Program-made: the position numbers and the translations under genes | Shown here: positions 47,301 through 51,220 of the stretch, piece by piece | How the letters are laid out: the number at the start of each line of letters is the position of its first letter | Position numbering within the stretch: position 1 is the stretch's first letter | Notes under the pieces: generated by a model | Seen by the model: the letters and a program-made list of their open reading frames with translations, nothing else | Databases searched by the model: none | Told to the model about the DNA's origin: nothing | DNA from: Rugalucina vietnamica | Taxonomy: Eukaryota > Mollusca > Bivalvia > Lucinida > Lucinidae | Length of the DNA stretch: 64,000 bases | Reading direction: 5' to 3' | Assembly: GCA_964017185.1 (NCBI GenBank) | Contig: OZ024870.1 | Span: 58,816,812-58,880,811 of the forward strand

Positions 47301-47501
47301 TGAATTATACTATTTGTGAAAACATCAATCATAGGCACTGATCAGCTGTGCTGTTATTGCACTGAAAATCTGTCTTTGTACTTGCACATGTTAAAACAGG
47401 TTTTCTGATGCAGCTCTGTTTTTATATTTACCTGGGACTGTCTCTCGTCCACCACTGGCCCCTTGAACAACAGGGTCAGTGATTTTTCGACCCCGTAACA
47501 T
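13707..47501 (-). CDS. CEP350: CEP350-like centrosomal protein, 5' coding part, spliced
   Basis: Five coding exons on the minus strand (47501-47432, 40864-40821, 34731-34570, 19167-19092, 14312-13707) have consensus GT-AG borders. Their phases match exactly (1, 0, 0, 1, then 1 at the window-side end), giving about 319 residues. The start ATG (47501-47499) sets AWDTVGKAKSDLRKIEQRL at residues 28-46. As I recall it, human CEP350 has the closely similar SWDALSQTKAALRHIENKL at about the same distance from its start. RKISR (112-116) and RVEFLDRVV in exon 5 also match the human order. CEP350 is a very large centriole/centrosome scaffold. Exon 5 is polar, rich in Ser, Asp and Arg, and looks disordered. 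The rest of the gene lies beyond the left edge. Introns of 6.0-15.4 kb are packed with repeats. The assignment rests on remembered similarity; the exon structure itself is strongly supported. Confidence 0.75.
14332..14612. repeat. R2 repeat with central perfect palindrome
   Basis: Left part AATTTGCCCATGCAAT. The centre is a hairpin whose arms read GATTGTGGGTACACGTTAGA / CTAACGAGTACCCACAATC around AACCGCCTCGCCGAGGCGGT. The right part repeats TATACCCC...GGGGTATAC and ends GTTTTCCTGATG. It starts only 20 bp upstream of the exon 5 acceptor, so it lies within the branch-point region of that intron. Confidence 0.85.
14707..14943 (-). repeat. R1 repeat, reverse
   Basis: GAGCCACAGCATGAGAAAAC end, GGCGCAGATCAGC hairpin, CTTCTTCTTAAATCTGAAAT, diverged right end. 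Confidence 0.85.
14944..15379. other. intron, nothing recognised
   Basis: AT-rich; an AAAGGGATCATGAAACG direct repeat lies near 15080-15113. No exon seen. Confidence 0.4.
15380..15614 (-). repeat. R1 repeat, reverse
   Basis: CGCCGCGTGACGAGAAAAC end, a GCAGATCAGCTGTGCAGTAA-type hairpin, TTCTTCTTCAATCC, and a right end before CTCAAG. Confidence 0.85.
15895..16129 (-). repeat. R1 repeat, reverse, intact ends
   Basis: Begins GAGCCACCTCGTGGGAAACC and ends GGTTTTCCCACGAGGTGGCT. The internal hairpin GCGAAAACAAAGGCGCAGAT...TTTGTTTTCGC is complete. Confidence 0.9.
16130..16680. other. intron, nothing recognised
   Basis: AT-rich without repeat or exon signals. Confidence 0.4.
16681..16920 (+). repeat. 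R1 repeat, forward
   Basis: GAGCCGCCTCATGAGGAAAC end, AAAGCTTGAAATTTTGGATT body, TCTCATGATGTGGCTCATAT right end. Confidence 0.9.
17161..17398 (-). repeat. R1 repeat, reverse
   Basis: TATGAGCCACATCCTGAGAA end, GGCGCAGATCAACTTTGC hairpin, CTTCTTAAATCTGAAATTTC, right end CATCACAGCTC. Confidence 0.85.
17399..17810. other. intron, nothing recognised
   Basis: AT-rich; no exon or repeat structure recognised. Confidence 0.4.
18057..18164. repeat. foldback hairpin, GTTCATGGAGCTATGAACCG arms
   Basis: The left arm GTTCATGGAGCTATGAACCG then CAGTGGGTC (18057-18085) is matched by its reverse complement at 18136-18164. The loop contains a second small inverted repeat (TGAACCCC...GGGTTCA). A related CTTCCATGAACCCCG motif lies at about 17823, so the whole element may run 17811-18175. 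Confidence 0.8.
18196..18222. repeat. poly-G tract, 27 G
   Basis: Uninterrupted run of G on the plus strand; length is prone to assembly error. Confidence 0.8.
18223..19091. other. intron, nothing recognised
   Basis: No exon or repeat recognised downstream of the poly-G tract until the exon at 19092. Confidence 0.4.
19092..19167 (-). CDS. CEP350: CEP350-like coding exon 4 (76 bp)
   Basis: Acceptor TTTTTTTTTCAG before 19167; donor CTAG|GTAAGC after 19092. Phase 0 in, phase 1 out. It encodes AVVDNYGRSAYL followed by RSKTQTSRKISRL; the RKISR word also occurs early in human CEP350, as I recall. Other frames contain stops. Confidence 0.85.
19255..19355. repeat. near-perfect 101-bp palindrome
   Basis: The arm AATTATTTTATTCCTGTGTT and its continuation through AGGACAGAGCCATCATTTCA fold back on GAAATGATGGCTCTGTCCTA...GGAATAAAATAATT. 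Arm length is about 47 bp with one or two mismatches, and the loop is only a few bases. It lies about 90 bp upstream of CEP350-like exon 4. Confidence 0.9.
19356..20024. other. intron, nothing certain
   Basis: CAGGGATTTTTCTCTA near 19621 followed by repeated CCCAATTTTACC/CCAAAAT words resembles a hAT-type end, but no partner was found. Confidence 0.3.
20025..20534 (+). repeat. R1 repeat, forward, split by a 270-bp insertion
   Basis: R1 sequence runs from GAGCCACCTCGTGGGAAAAC to about 20093, stops, and resumes at about 20362 (CAGCTACAGAAGCACGC). It then continues through the complete hairpin (CGCGGTTACCGCGAAGCTGA) to GGCGGCTCAT. The inserted segment is described separately. Confidence 0.85.
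20094..20361 (+). mobile_element. unnamed ~260-bp insert, second copy at 35568-35815
   Basis: Begins TTATGTTTTTGTAG and ends TGCCTACTTGTACCTTTTTA. A diverged copy at 35568-35815 shares the order TTTTGTGCTGTT, GGAAAATAGCTGCT, AGTACCTGATTGT, then TTTTTGGAGTGGGA. Both copies sit inside or at the edge of R1 copies. No tRNA boxes or coding capacity were seen. Confidence 0.65.
20535..22531. other. intron, nothing recognised
   Basis: About 2 kb without recognisable exon, RNA or repeat. Confidence 0.4.
22532..22814. mobile_element. Harbinger-like MITE, TTA target duplication
   Basis: Ends TGCACCAGTCATTTGCAACC and ...ACTGGTGCA form inverted repeats that extend into ACCTACGGGGA / TCCCCATAGGT. TTA flanks both sides (22529-22531 and 22815-22817), the 3-bp TWA target site of PIF/Harbinger transposons. 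The same ends occur at 29721 and 33287. Confidence 0.75.
23015..23313. repeat. R2 repeat, full length
   Basis: ACATTATGAAAACTTGCCCA left end, a poly-T run at about 23048-23072, a central GGGTACACGTTAGAACC / GGTTCTAACAAGTACCC palindrome, a GTATACCCC...GGGGTATAC right hairpin, ending GTTTTCCTGATG. Confidence 0.85.
23314..25138. other. intron; one weak tRNA-like SINE scrap
   Basis: Mostly featureless. At about 23787-23870 the minus strand reads like an A box/B box pair (a GGTTTTGAACCC B-box complement with GTGGCCTACAGTGG), probably a SINE relic. No exon was seen. Confidence 0.35.
25139..25520. repeat. R2 repeat, interrupted
   Basis: Begins ACATGCCCATGCAATG, is interrupted at 25178-25314, then continues with the central palindrome (GTTAGAACCGCCTCG / GAGGCAGTTCTAAC, 25385-25412) and TTTTGAGCAAAAATAAG. 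Confidence 0.8.
25178..25314. mobile_element. 137-bp insertion inside R2, 9-bp target duplication
   Basis: GAGATTTAT occurs at 25169-25177 and again at 25315-25323, where the R2 consensus has it once. The insert contains CCTGAAGAATGTCATAGTTG and CCGAAACGCGTAG followed by ATAAAATAAAAGTTATTT. That wording recalls 3' ends of Penelope-like or other retroelements, but I cannot confirm the family. Confidence 0.6.
25521..25904. other. intron, nothing recognised
   Basis: Short frames only. Confidence 0.4.
25905..28065. repeat. 32-bp minisatellite array, about 2.1 kb
   Basis: The unit is about 32 bp: ATGCATGAGGGCACAAATGA then TACACATGTTCT, repeated some 60 times with substitutions and small deletions. 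The right part (about 27760-27900) has four or more nearly identical units in a row; the left part is more diverged. Two segments with a 411-bp offset are identical (see next entry). All open frames here, including minus-strand ones of 98 residues repeating CIEHVYHLC, arise from the repeat because 32 is not a multiple of 3 and stops are sparse. They are not genes. Confidence 0.95.
26733..27564. repeat. identical 411-bp tandem duplication in the minisatellite
   Basis: The segment starting at about 26733 recurs at 27144 with no difference I can see over about 420 bp. It includes rare variants such as GCATACCCCCACAAATGATA and CATTGAAGCAGAAATGATAC. It ends at a TGTTTGAAGGCACAAATG junction in both copies. 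Confidence 0.9.
28066..28335. other. intron, nothing recognised
   Basis: No exon or repeat recognised. Confidence 0.4.
28336..28573 (+). repeat. R1 repeat, forward
   Basis: GAGCCATCTCGTGGGAAAAC ... GAAGCGGCTCATT; complete internal hairpin with CGCAGTAACCGCGAAGCTGA. Confidence 0.9.
28574..28896. other. intron, nothing recognised
   Basis: Frames on either strand are short and end in the adjacent SINE. Confidence 0.4.
28897..29140 (-). mobile_element. tRNA-derived SINE, minus strand
   Basis: Read on the minus strand the head has TGGCAGAGTGGTTAAG (A box) and GGGTTCGCGCC (B box). It ends with GAAAGGGACGTAAAACTGAA and an A tail, as in the copy at 13331. The target duplication CAATATGAAGACAT lies at 28883-28896 and 29141-29154 (14 bp, exact). 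Confidence 0.9.
29409..29643 (+). repeat. R1 repeat, forward
   Basis: GAGCCTCAGCGTGAG left end; hairpin with GTGCAGTTACTGCACAGCTG; TTCTCATGCGGTGGCTCAT right end. Confidence 0.9.
31854..32372 (+). pseudogene. LINE reverse-transcriptase C-terminal fragment (zf-RVT)
   Basis: About 170 codons are open, and the frame can be followed slightly upstream of the first listed codon. The peptide FAKIRISSHKLHIEEGRH, then RICQLCKVEVEDEKHFVMYC, is the CxxC...HxxxxC zinc-binding tail found after the reverse transcriptase of CR1/Jockey-type non-LTR elements. The polymerase and endonuclease domains are missing (5' truncation). After the stop, a 3' UTR leads to a (TTTGA)n tail at about 32754-32779. It cannot be autonomous. 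Confidence 0.8.
32754..32779 (+). repeat. (TGATT)n tail of the truncated LINE
   Basis: Five tandem TGATT units directly after ACCAATAAAA mark the 3' end of the LINE copy; short-unit tails rather than poly-A are typical of CR1/L2-like elements. Confidence 0.7.
33383..33631. mobile_element. R3 MITE
   Basis: Ends CCAGGCCCTGAGGTTATAAA and TTTATAACCTCGGGGCCAGG are inverted repeats. They are followed inward by CATGCTCAGCTCAGCTGAG and a central hairpin TTAAAATGTCAACAATTG / TTGGCATTTTAA. A second copy lies at 59271-59516. Confidence 0.85.
33632..34569. other. intron, nothing recognised
   Basis: No exon or repeat recognised before the exon at 34570. Confidence 0.4.
34570..34731 (-). CDS. CEP350: CEP350-like coding exon 3 (162 bp)
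   Basis: Acceptor TATTTTCAG before 34731; donor CAGGG|GTAAGA after 34570. It encodes exactly 54 codons, phase 0 to 0, starting LRKIEQRLVEHQHPLPQ and ending DGQTFASG. The first residues complete the conserved AWDTVGKAKSDLRKIEQRL helix that begins in exon 2. Confidence 0.9.
34761..34852 (-). pseudogene. decayed duplicate of CEP350-like exon 3
   Basis: On the minus strand, GTGGAGCATCAACAC ... CATGGTGGCCTA.TCGGACC aligns with the same order of words in exon 3 (GTGGAGCATCAACAC ... TATGGTGGCCTAGCCGGGCC) over about 90 bp. In the exon frame it has an in-frame TAG. The first part of the exon, including the acceptor, is not preserved. It lies only 30 bp upstream (5' side) of the live exon. Best read as a dead tandem exon duplication. 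Confidence 0.75.
34853..35355. other. intron, nothing recognised
   Basis: No exon or repeat recognised. Confidence 0.4.
35356..35567 (+). repeat. R1 repeat, forward, right end lost
   Basis: GAGCCGCCTCGTGGGAAAAC start; shortened hairpin; runs to CAGATTGTTGGTTTTT, where the second insert family takes over. Confidence 0.85.
35568..35815 (+). mobile_element. second copy of the ~260-bp insert of 20094-20361
   Basis: Starts TATGTTTTGGTGTTGAAC and shares AAATAGCTGCTAAATC, AGTACCTGATTGTCA and TTTTTAGAGTGGGACC with the copy at 20094. It again joins an R1 copy. Confidence 0.65.
35816..36210. other. intron, nothing recognised
   Basis: No exon or repeat recognised. Confidence 0.4.
36211..36450. repeat. 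R2 repeat, centre deleted
   Basis: ACATTACGAAAACTTGCCCA left end and TATACCC...AAAAGTGGGGT right hairpin are present. The GTTCTAACG palindrome is missing, leaving GACTGTGGGTACACACAATC. Confidence 0.8.
36600..36753. repeat. pearl-like element C, right-end fragment
   Basis: GGCTGACTAGTTGCGGAGAT, GGACGCCGGACGC and TTCGGCTCAGGTGAGCTAAA are the right-hand end of the family that is more complete at 37194-40064. Confidence 0.65.
36858..37168. repeat. R4 foldback repeat, copy 1
   Basis: TGGATAGACAAATCTGTCC and then TTTGGCATCACGAGGCTCGC fold back on AGTGATGCCAAACTGTGACC...GGGACAGATTTGTCTATG. An asymmetric tail follows (TTTTGACGTCATTGTGACGT ... CCTATACAACCAATGTTAAA). A second copy lies at 40178-40488. 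Confidence 0.85.
37795..37970. repeat. ~170-bp dispersed segment, also at 45195-45365
   Basis: Shared order of GATGAGGGTTCA, AATTG-CAATAT, CTCCCTTTGAATGTT-type words and TTCCAAAGGATCAAAC ... TTTATATTTTATT between the two positions, roughly 80% alike by eye. Function unknown. Confidence 0.6.
38144..39087. mobile_element. TTAA-flanked (piggyBac-type) MITE, 944 bp
   Basis: GGATGTTCGCTGCCA at the left and its reverse complement (T-GCAGCGAACATCC) at the right. TTAA lies at 38140-38143 and 39088-39091. Removing it restores the continuous unit CCTGCAAGACTTTCACTTTA-AATGACATTTTA, which matches the neighbouring units at 39530 and 39610. No transposase frame inside. Confidence 0.8.
40070..40596. repeat. 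R4 foldback, copy 2, between two 105-bp direct repeats
   Basis: R4 spans 40178-40488, with hairpin arms of about 48 bp centred near 40255. On each side lies AAGAACACTTGA ... GGTGAGATAAGAATTTCTC ... AAACGTAGGATTTCTCTATC TGGTGT-CAAGAAT (40070-40177 and 40489-40596). So R4 sits inside a tandem duplication or between two copies of another repeat. Confidence 0.75.
40821..40864 (-). CDS. CEP350: CEP350-like coding exon 2 (44 bp)
   Basis: Acceptor CTGTTTTTCAG before 40864; donor TCTGAT|GTAAGT after 40821. It takes one base from exon 1 (Gly), then encodes LAKAWDTVGKAKSD, ending in phase 0. This small exon carries the first half of the conserved N-terminal helix. Confidence 0.9.
41004..41196 (+). repeat. 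R1 repeat, forward, right part deleted
   Basis: GAGCCTTCGCATGAGAAC start; hairpin GATCAGCTGTGCATTTACTG; jumps from GCTGATCTGCGG to GCTCAT. Confidence 0.8.
41242..41480 (-). repeat. R1 repeat, reverse
   Basis: TTGAGTCGCCACATAGGAAA start; CTTCTTCTTAAATCTGAAAT; CACGTCACAGCTCAC end. Confidence 0.85.
41481..41916. other. intron, nothing recognised
   Basis: An 80-residue plus-strand frame near 41641-41883 has no recognisable motif or splice borders and is judged spurious. Confidence 0.4.
41917..43203. mobile_element. TIR element, 1.29 kb, with repeated GTGTCCGTAGCCC words
   Basis: ACGGCTAAAACACAATCAGG then GTGGACATTT at the left, and its exact reverse complement at the right, give about 30 bp of inverted repeat. 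Inside, GTCGTGTCCGTAGCCCC occurs at about 42498 and 42677, a half-copy (CTGTCCGTAGCCC) at about 42661, and the inverse GGGCTACGGACACGAC at about 42847. No transposase frame; target duplication unclear. Confidence 0.7.
43211..43370 (+). mobile_element. degraded tRNA-derived SINE
   Basis: Head CCTCTGTGGTTTAGTGTGGT with a weak A box, B box region GTAGACTCAATCCCAAG, then TGTATGAGCTGTTGGTGGGA and CATTAAGCCCAAATCATCC. The tail domain is the same as in the copy at 49910. Confidence 0.65.
43371..44732. other. intron, nothing recognised
   Basis: AT-rich. TAGAATAGGTCAAGGTCATC near 44572 is a scrap of pearl-like element C. No exon recognised. Confidence 0.4.
44733..44971 (-). repeat. R1 repeat, reverse, intact ends and hairpin
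   Basis: TTGAGCCGCCTCATGAGAAA ... TTTTCCCACGAGGCAGCTCG; hairpin GCGCAGATCAGCTTCGCGGT / CCCCGAAGCTGATCAGCGCC complete. Confidence 0.9.
45071..45456. mobile_element. TIR MITE, ATACTGTA ends
   Basis: ATACTGTAAGTTCGGAAATT at the left; the reverse complement of AATACTGTAGATTTGGAAAT at the right. TTCGCG/CGCGAA words lie inside each end. It encloses the ~170-bp dispersed segment shared with 37795. Confidence 0.65.
45461..45941. other. intron, nothing recognised
   Basis: Short frames only. Confidence 0.4.
45942..46164 (-). repeat. R1 repeat, reverse
   Basis: TTGAGCTGCGTCAGGAGAAA start; part of the CTACACGG segment is lost; ends TTTCTCACTGCTCAAAT. Confidence 0.85.
46189..46428 (+). repeat. R1 repeat, forward, near full length
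   Basis: TTTGAGCCACCTCGTGGAAA ... CCCATGGGGCGGCTCATT; facing the reverse copy 25 bp away, so the pair can fold on itself. Confidence 0.9.
46492..46722 (+). repeat. R1 repeat, forward, hairpin shortened
   Basis: ATGAGCTGCTATGC followed by an A run; GAAGCTTGAAATTTTGTATT; GCTGATCTGCACCTTTG; right end TCATGATGTGGCTCAC. Confidence 0.8.
46741..46975 (-). repeat. R1 repeat, reverse
   Basis: TTTGAGCTGCTGCATGGGAA ... GTTTTCCCACGCAAAGGCTC; fourth R1 copy within about 1 kb. Confidence 0.9.
46996..47160 (-). repeat. R1 relic, reverse
   Basis: GCTGATCGGTGCCTCTATTT, GGAAATTTCAAGACTG and GACTTGGTTTGAAAC remain of an old R1 copy. Confidence 0.6.
47210..47416 (+). repeat. R1 relic, forward
   Basis: GGGTCTGGCACAATCTGG, GGCTAGAAGCTTGAAATTTT and CACTGATCAGCTGTGC remain. 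It ends about 15 bp before the CEP350-like exon 1 donor region, just inside intron 1. Confidence 0.65.
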
Positions 47502-47513
47502 GTCTGTATGCAG
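47432..47513 (-). CDS. CEP350: CEP350-like first coding exon (ATG at 47501)
   Basis: Acceptor AGATTATTTTAG before 47513; donor CCCAG|GTAAAT after 47432. The exon has 12 bases of 5' UTR, then ATG and 23 codons (MLRGRKITDPVVQGASGG and RETVP), ending in phase 1. I chose this ATG because the conserved AWDTV helix then starts near residue 28, very close to the human spacing I recall. Confidence 0.8.
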
Positions 47514-48346
47514 CTAAAATAATCTTGTCATGGCTTTTGAAGAACAACTGAAATAAACAAGATCATGTATTAAAGTGGTGTTTATATTTTATGTAACAGA
47601 AAATGGCAAGAATCACAGTTTTGTAGGAATAGAACACTTAGTTGTTTTACTCTTATTTTGACTGTTTTATTAGTATGTTAACAACGAATAGAGTCACAGC
47701 AATTGGGACGATGTCAACTTGAATGGAAGCTGTAAAGCACCATACACATGCGTGTTGCAGGGACCTCTATTTTAGAGAAAAATGAAAGAACTTCAAAATA
47801 AGATTCAAGCGACAACCTATCTTGAATTTTAGATCTCCCTACCCCCCCCCCCCCACCCCCCCCACACACAAAGAATATTTCTTCTTATATAATCGTTTGA
47901 TCTCCCTATTTATTCTAGGACAAATAGATTGATTTCTTTAAGTTTTTAGAAGCAACCTTGAAGATGCAATAATGAAAAAGTACTAAATTATTTGGAATAG
48001 ATATCAGTGTAATCAGACAAAAAAAAATTATAAGCCCAGTGGGCTAAACTCACCATGCATGCACAGAATGGGACCAGGCCTGAGTACAACAAATGCAATC
48101 AGGCCTGTGTAAATTGCATGTAAATCTGACATTGTATTTGGAATTTAAGAAAATCTCCAAATTTTGTCTCCTCAGACTAAAATTACATAAAAAAAAATAC
48201 TGGCTGGAAGATTTAGATCAAGGAATTCAGTTGGATTGAATTTGGATTGTGATGCATCCAAGAATATGAGTATTTGTGAGACCTGTGGAGAGAGGACAGT
48301 ATCTGAAACGCCATGGATGATTGAACCTGCATTATATGTTTCCTTT

Positions 48347-48348
<2 letters not shown>
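47514..48348. other. 5' UTR intron, nothing certain
   Basis: Contains an interrupted poly-C run at 47842-47863. No convincing exon. Confidence 0.4.
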
Positions 48349-48392
<44 letters not shown>

Positions 48393-48409
48393 GGGGGGGG
48401 GGGGGGGGG
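48349..48409. repeat. compound homopolymer T43-G18
   Basis: About 43 T followed at once by about 18 G. The Pro/Lys-rich minus-strand frame across it is an artefact of the homopolymers. Confidence 0.85.
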
Positions 48410-49375
48410 TTGCATGTTCTGAACCTGAATCTGAATAGTTTACTGGTGACACGCCAAACGACATTATTTCACCAGGGGGTTTGGATGGGGGAGAATTAGT
48501 CCCTTGAACGCACAACTGAAGCAAACTTAATGTTGGAGAAGACCTTAAAAATAAAAATGCTTTCCTTCATTTACTCATCTTCTGAACAATATCACACATT
48601 GTTAGCACTATGGAATCAAAATTTAAAATGCTGATGGTGAAAATACTAAAATTATGAATATGAAAATATTCTAATGAACATGTCTGGACATGAATTTTCC
48701 ACATTTTTTGAACAATTCATTGTGTTGCATTTGCATCCTCGAAGTAAAAGAAGAAATAATGATTATCAAAACGAAATGTGTAATGTCACAATTTACAAAT
48801 TTTCTGCTGAAAAAAAAAATGCATCCAGAAGCAATGCATGAAACAACAAGTCAACATGAAAATAAATGTCAAAGCTGAATCATTAAATAAAATGTGTGGG
48901 CCAGGATTTCTAAATTATTTTAATGTGTAGTGCTATGTTAAGATGCAAATGAGTGTGATACATTATTCTACCATTCCAAGCGGTAATATCTCTGATGCAT
49001 ACGCAGTATTATCGGATCAATTAATTTAACAACGGCGGGAACTTTTCTGTCAAATTTGTTCAAACACACAAATGGAGGTAAAACTCGGGAAAAAATCAAT
49101 TTTCCTTTATAAAAGCAATTTCTCCTTGTTAAAAACTTCGAGATTAACATTCCCTCATAGTTATTATATTGCATATCAGCTTGCTGAAAGAGAAAATCGC
49201 CATTTCAAGCTTACAAATTGTTTTTAACAAGGGCGCAGCCATTTTGAAGCTTTTTCTGGAATGCTGGGATATTGTTGTCATTGAAGGGAAGTAAATCTTC
49301 AAGGTGAAAAATAAAATGTGACACCGGTAGCTTCCCTTGCACCAGAAAACTCTCACAAAATAGAATAGAATAGAA
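48410..49375. other. 5' UTR intron, nothing certain
   Basis: On the minus strand, GCTTCAG at about 48498-48504 opens a short segment (VQGTNSPPSKPPGEIM) that looks mildly exon-like, but the phases do not fit the flanking exons. No other signal. Confidence 0.35.
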
Positions 49376-49570
49376 TTGAATATATTTTATTTCCAAATCA
49401 AGGACCCTTCCATTAACTCACCCACTCACGTATTCATCCCTTCACCCACTCACTCACATTCCCACACACCTTTCACAAACTCACTCACTCCGTCAGTCTT
49501 ATTACCACAGGACGCCCCAAACCACCGGAGGACACCCCAAAACACACCAAGACACCCCAGGACTCTTTTT
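49376..49570. repeat. low-complexity CACTCA / GACACCCCA repeats
   Basis: CACCCACTCACTCACATTCC-type runs, then GGACGCCCCAAACCACC, GGACACCCCAAAACACACC and GACACCCCAGGAC in tandem. Confidence 0.6.
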
Positions 49571-49580
49571 TATGTAATAA

Positions 49581-49893
49581 ATACGAATAATACACATGAA
49601 AAATGCTTTACAAATCATAAAAAATGCTAAATATGAACAGATTTTAGGTACGTCTTCTCAATAAAGGCGATTACAGGTACACAACTCATTATAATTGTAC
49701 AGGTTGGTCATACAATTGTTATCGATTTTTGTAGGACACCAGGACTCATTTATACACAATGAGAGGACACATGAAACTGTTTCATAAATCATGAAAAATG
49801 TTAAATGTGAACATATTTTAGGTACTTCTTCTCATTAATTACAATGATAGGTACACAAATCATTGCAATTGTACAATTAAGAATTAGGTATAA
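49581..49893. repeat. two-unit tandem repeat, about 175-185 bp
   Basis: ACAAATCATAAAAAATGCTA ... TTTTAGGTACGTCTTCTCA ... ACAGGTACACAACTCATTAT recurs as ATAAATCATGAAAAATGTTA ... TTTTAGGTACTTCTTCTCA ... ATAGGTACACAAATCATTG. Confidence 0.75.
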
Positions 49894-49909
49894 TACAATT
49901 AGGTCATAC

Positions 49910-50018
49910 CAGGGGTCGCAGGTTCGATCCCGGGCTTCTCCAGTCCATCGGATCCAGTCCGTCTCCATATGACCGTAGCTGTTGGTGGGACGTTAAACCC
50001 CAATCAACCAATCAACCA
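49910..50018 (+). mobile_element. 5'-truncated SINE with 15-bp target duplication
   Basis: B box GGTTCGATCCC, then CTTCTCCAGTCCATCGG, TAGCTGTTGGTGGGACGTTA and a CAATCAACC tail. ACAATTAGGTCATAC flanks it at 49895-49909 and 50019-50033 exactly. Confidence 0.9.
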
Positions 50019-50100
50019 ACAATTAGGTCATACATAGGTTATCGATTTTGATAGTGTACCTCAGACCATATTAATTGTTTCTCTCGCATATTTAGGATTA

Positions 50101-50118
50101 AAAAAAAAAAAAAAAAAA
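50101..50118. repeat. poly-A run
   Basis: 18 A after GGATT. Confidence 0.7.
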
Positions 50119-50665
50119 GCAATGTATTAATGCCAAGAGATAACCTAGCGAAAGTATAAAAGCAATGAAACAAATATACAGACAAAAATATTTTGGTTGC
50201 CAGAGGCTGAATATTAATTTATTCGTCCATCCATCTGTAAGTCCGTCTGTCCACCAGTATTATCATTATCTTTTTTTTTTCAAACGCTTGATTGATAAAT
50301 TCAAGACATTTATGTATAATTGCTACCAATTTAAGACCTGCTTGTTCACGGACTGATTGATAATTAAAGAAGATTGGTGTCGTTAACAGAGGTGTCAAAG
50401 TCTGTTTTTCACACCCTCTGGAGGTCTATCTATCGAGCGGCGCACGCTTCAAATATCATATATTACACGAGATTAAATCGCTGCTTTGAAAGAAAGAATG
50501 AAAGAACGAATGAATGAAATAACGTTGAGTTAATCAAATGACCTTGCACTTCGTTCACTCGTTGACACCTTAATCAAATTCACCTTCACTTGTATGCACA
50601 TTTCAAGAGAAACAAAATCCGTATTTTTAGAAATGAAAGGAAAAAAATAATTGAGAAAACAAAAC
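50119..50665. other. 5' UTR intron, nothing recognised
   Basis: GTCCATCCATCTGTAAGTCC simple-sequence scrap near 50225; no exon. Confidence 0.4.

Positions 50666-50703
<38 letters not shown>
50666..50703. repeat. (AC)n microsatellite
   Basis: About 18 AC units. Confidence 0.9.
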
Positions 50704-50705
<2 letters not shown>

Positions 50706-51134
50706 GGCTGGTTAATGGAATAATGGCTGTCATCAACTTAATTATTTTTGGAAAAATTTAGAAAAAAAAAAAAAAAAAAATGACAGCACTCCGACGCACA
50801 TTTTTTTGCTCAGAACCAATTAAAGTTCCTGAGTAAAAGCTGTGCGGTACCAGCTGGAAACTAAGGATAAAATTTTATCCTCAGGCTAACGTGACAGGGC
50901 GATGGATAAATGCACTGATACACTTCACTGCAAATTAGTGCAATAGTGTATTAGTATATTCATACTGAAACAAAACCTTAGCTATATTATGACATTCATA
51001 CTGACATAAAAACCTAACTGAGACAAAGTTGTGTGAAAATAGTTGAATTTGACAGAATATTTTTATTGGTCCGTAACGTATATTTTGTGTGGATAAATAA
51101 AAAGAGAAGCTCATAATAAAAAAACAAATCTTAC
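50704..51134. other. 5' end of the CEP350-like first intron
   Basis: Contains a poly-A run at about 50762-50779; otherwise nothing recognised. Confidence 0.4.
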
Positions 51135-51175
51135 GAACCGATTCGCTCCCAACAAAATCCGCCATTTTTTAATTT
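51135..51175 (-). promoter_or_regulatory. CEP350: likely non-coding first exon / promoter edge of CEP350-like gene
   Basis: On the minus strand AAAATGGCGG (51157-51169) matches the YY1 site typical of animal promoters, where it usually lies just downstream of the start of transcription. A strong donor GGTTC|GTAAGA follows at 51135. The ATG inside would give MADFVGSESV, but its phase does not fit the next exon, so I treat it as 5' UTR. The start of transcription cannot be placed because the LINE inserted 10 bp upstream. Confidence 0.5.
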
Positions 51176-51220
51176 CCTATACGTTGATAGTTCGTCTCTC
51201 ACTAATGAGAAAGACCATCA

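Noticed and set aside
48213-48524. Minus-strand Pro/Lys-rich frame and a possible extra CEP350-like exon (VQGTNSPPSKPPGEIM)
   Set aside because: Half the frame is homopolymer. The exon-like part has an acceptor, but its phases do not fit the flanking exons and the donor is weak.
51135-51165. ATG at 51165 as the CEP350-like start (MADFVGSESV)
   Set aside because: The donor leaves phase 1, which does not match the next exon. The ATG at 47501 gives the expected distance to the conserved helix. ATGGCGG is better read as a YY1 site.
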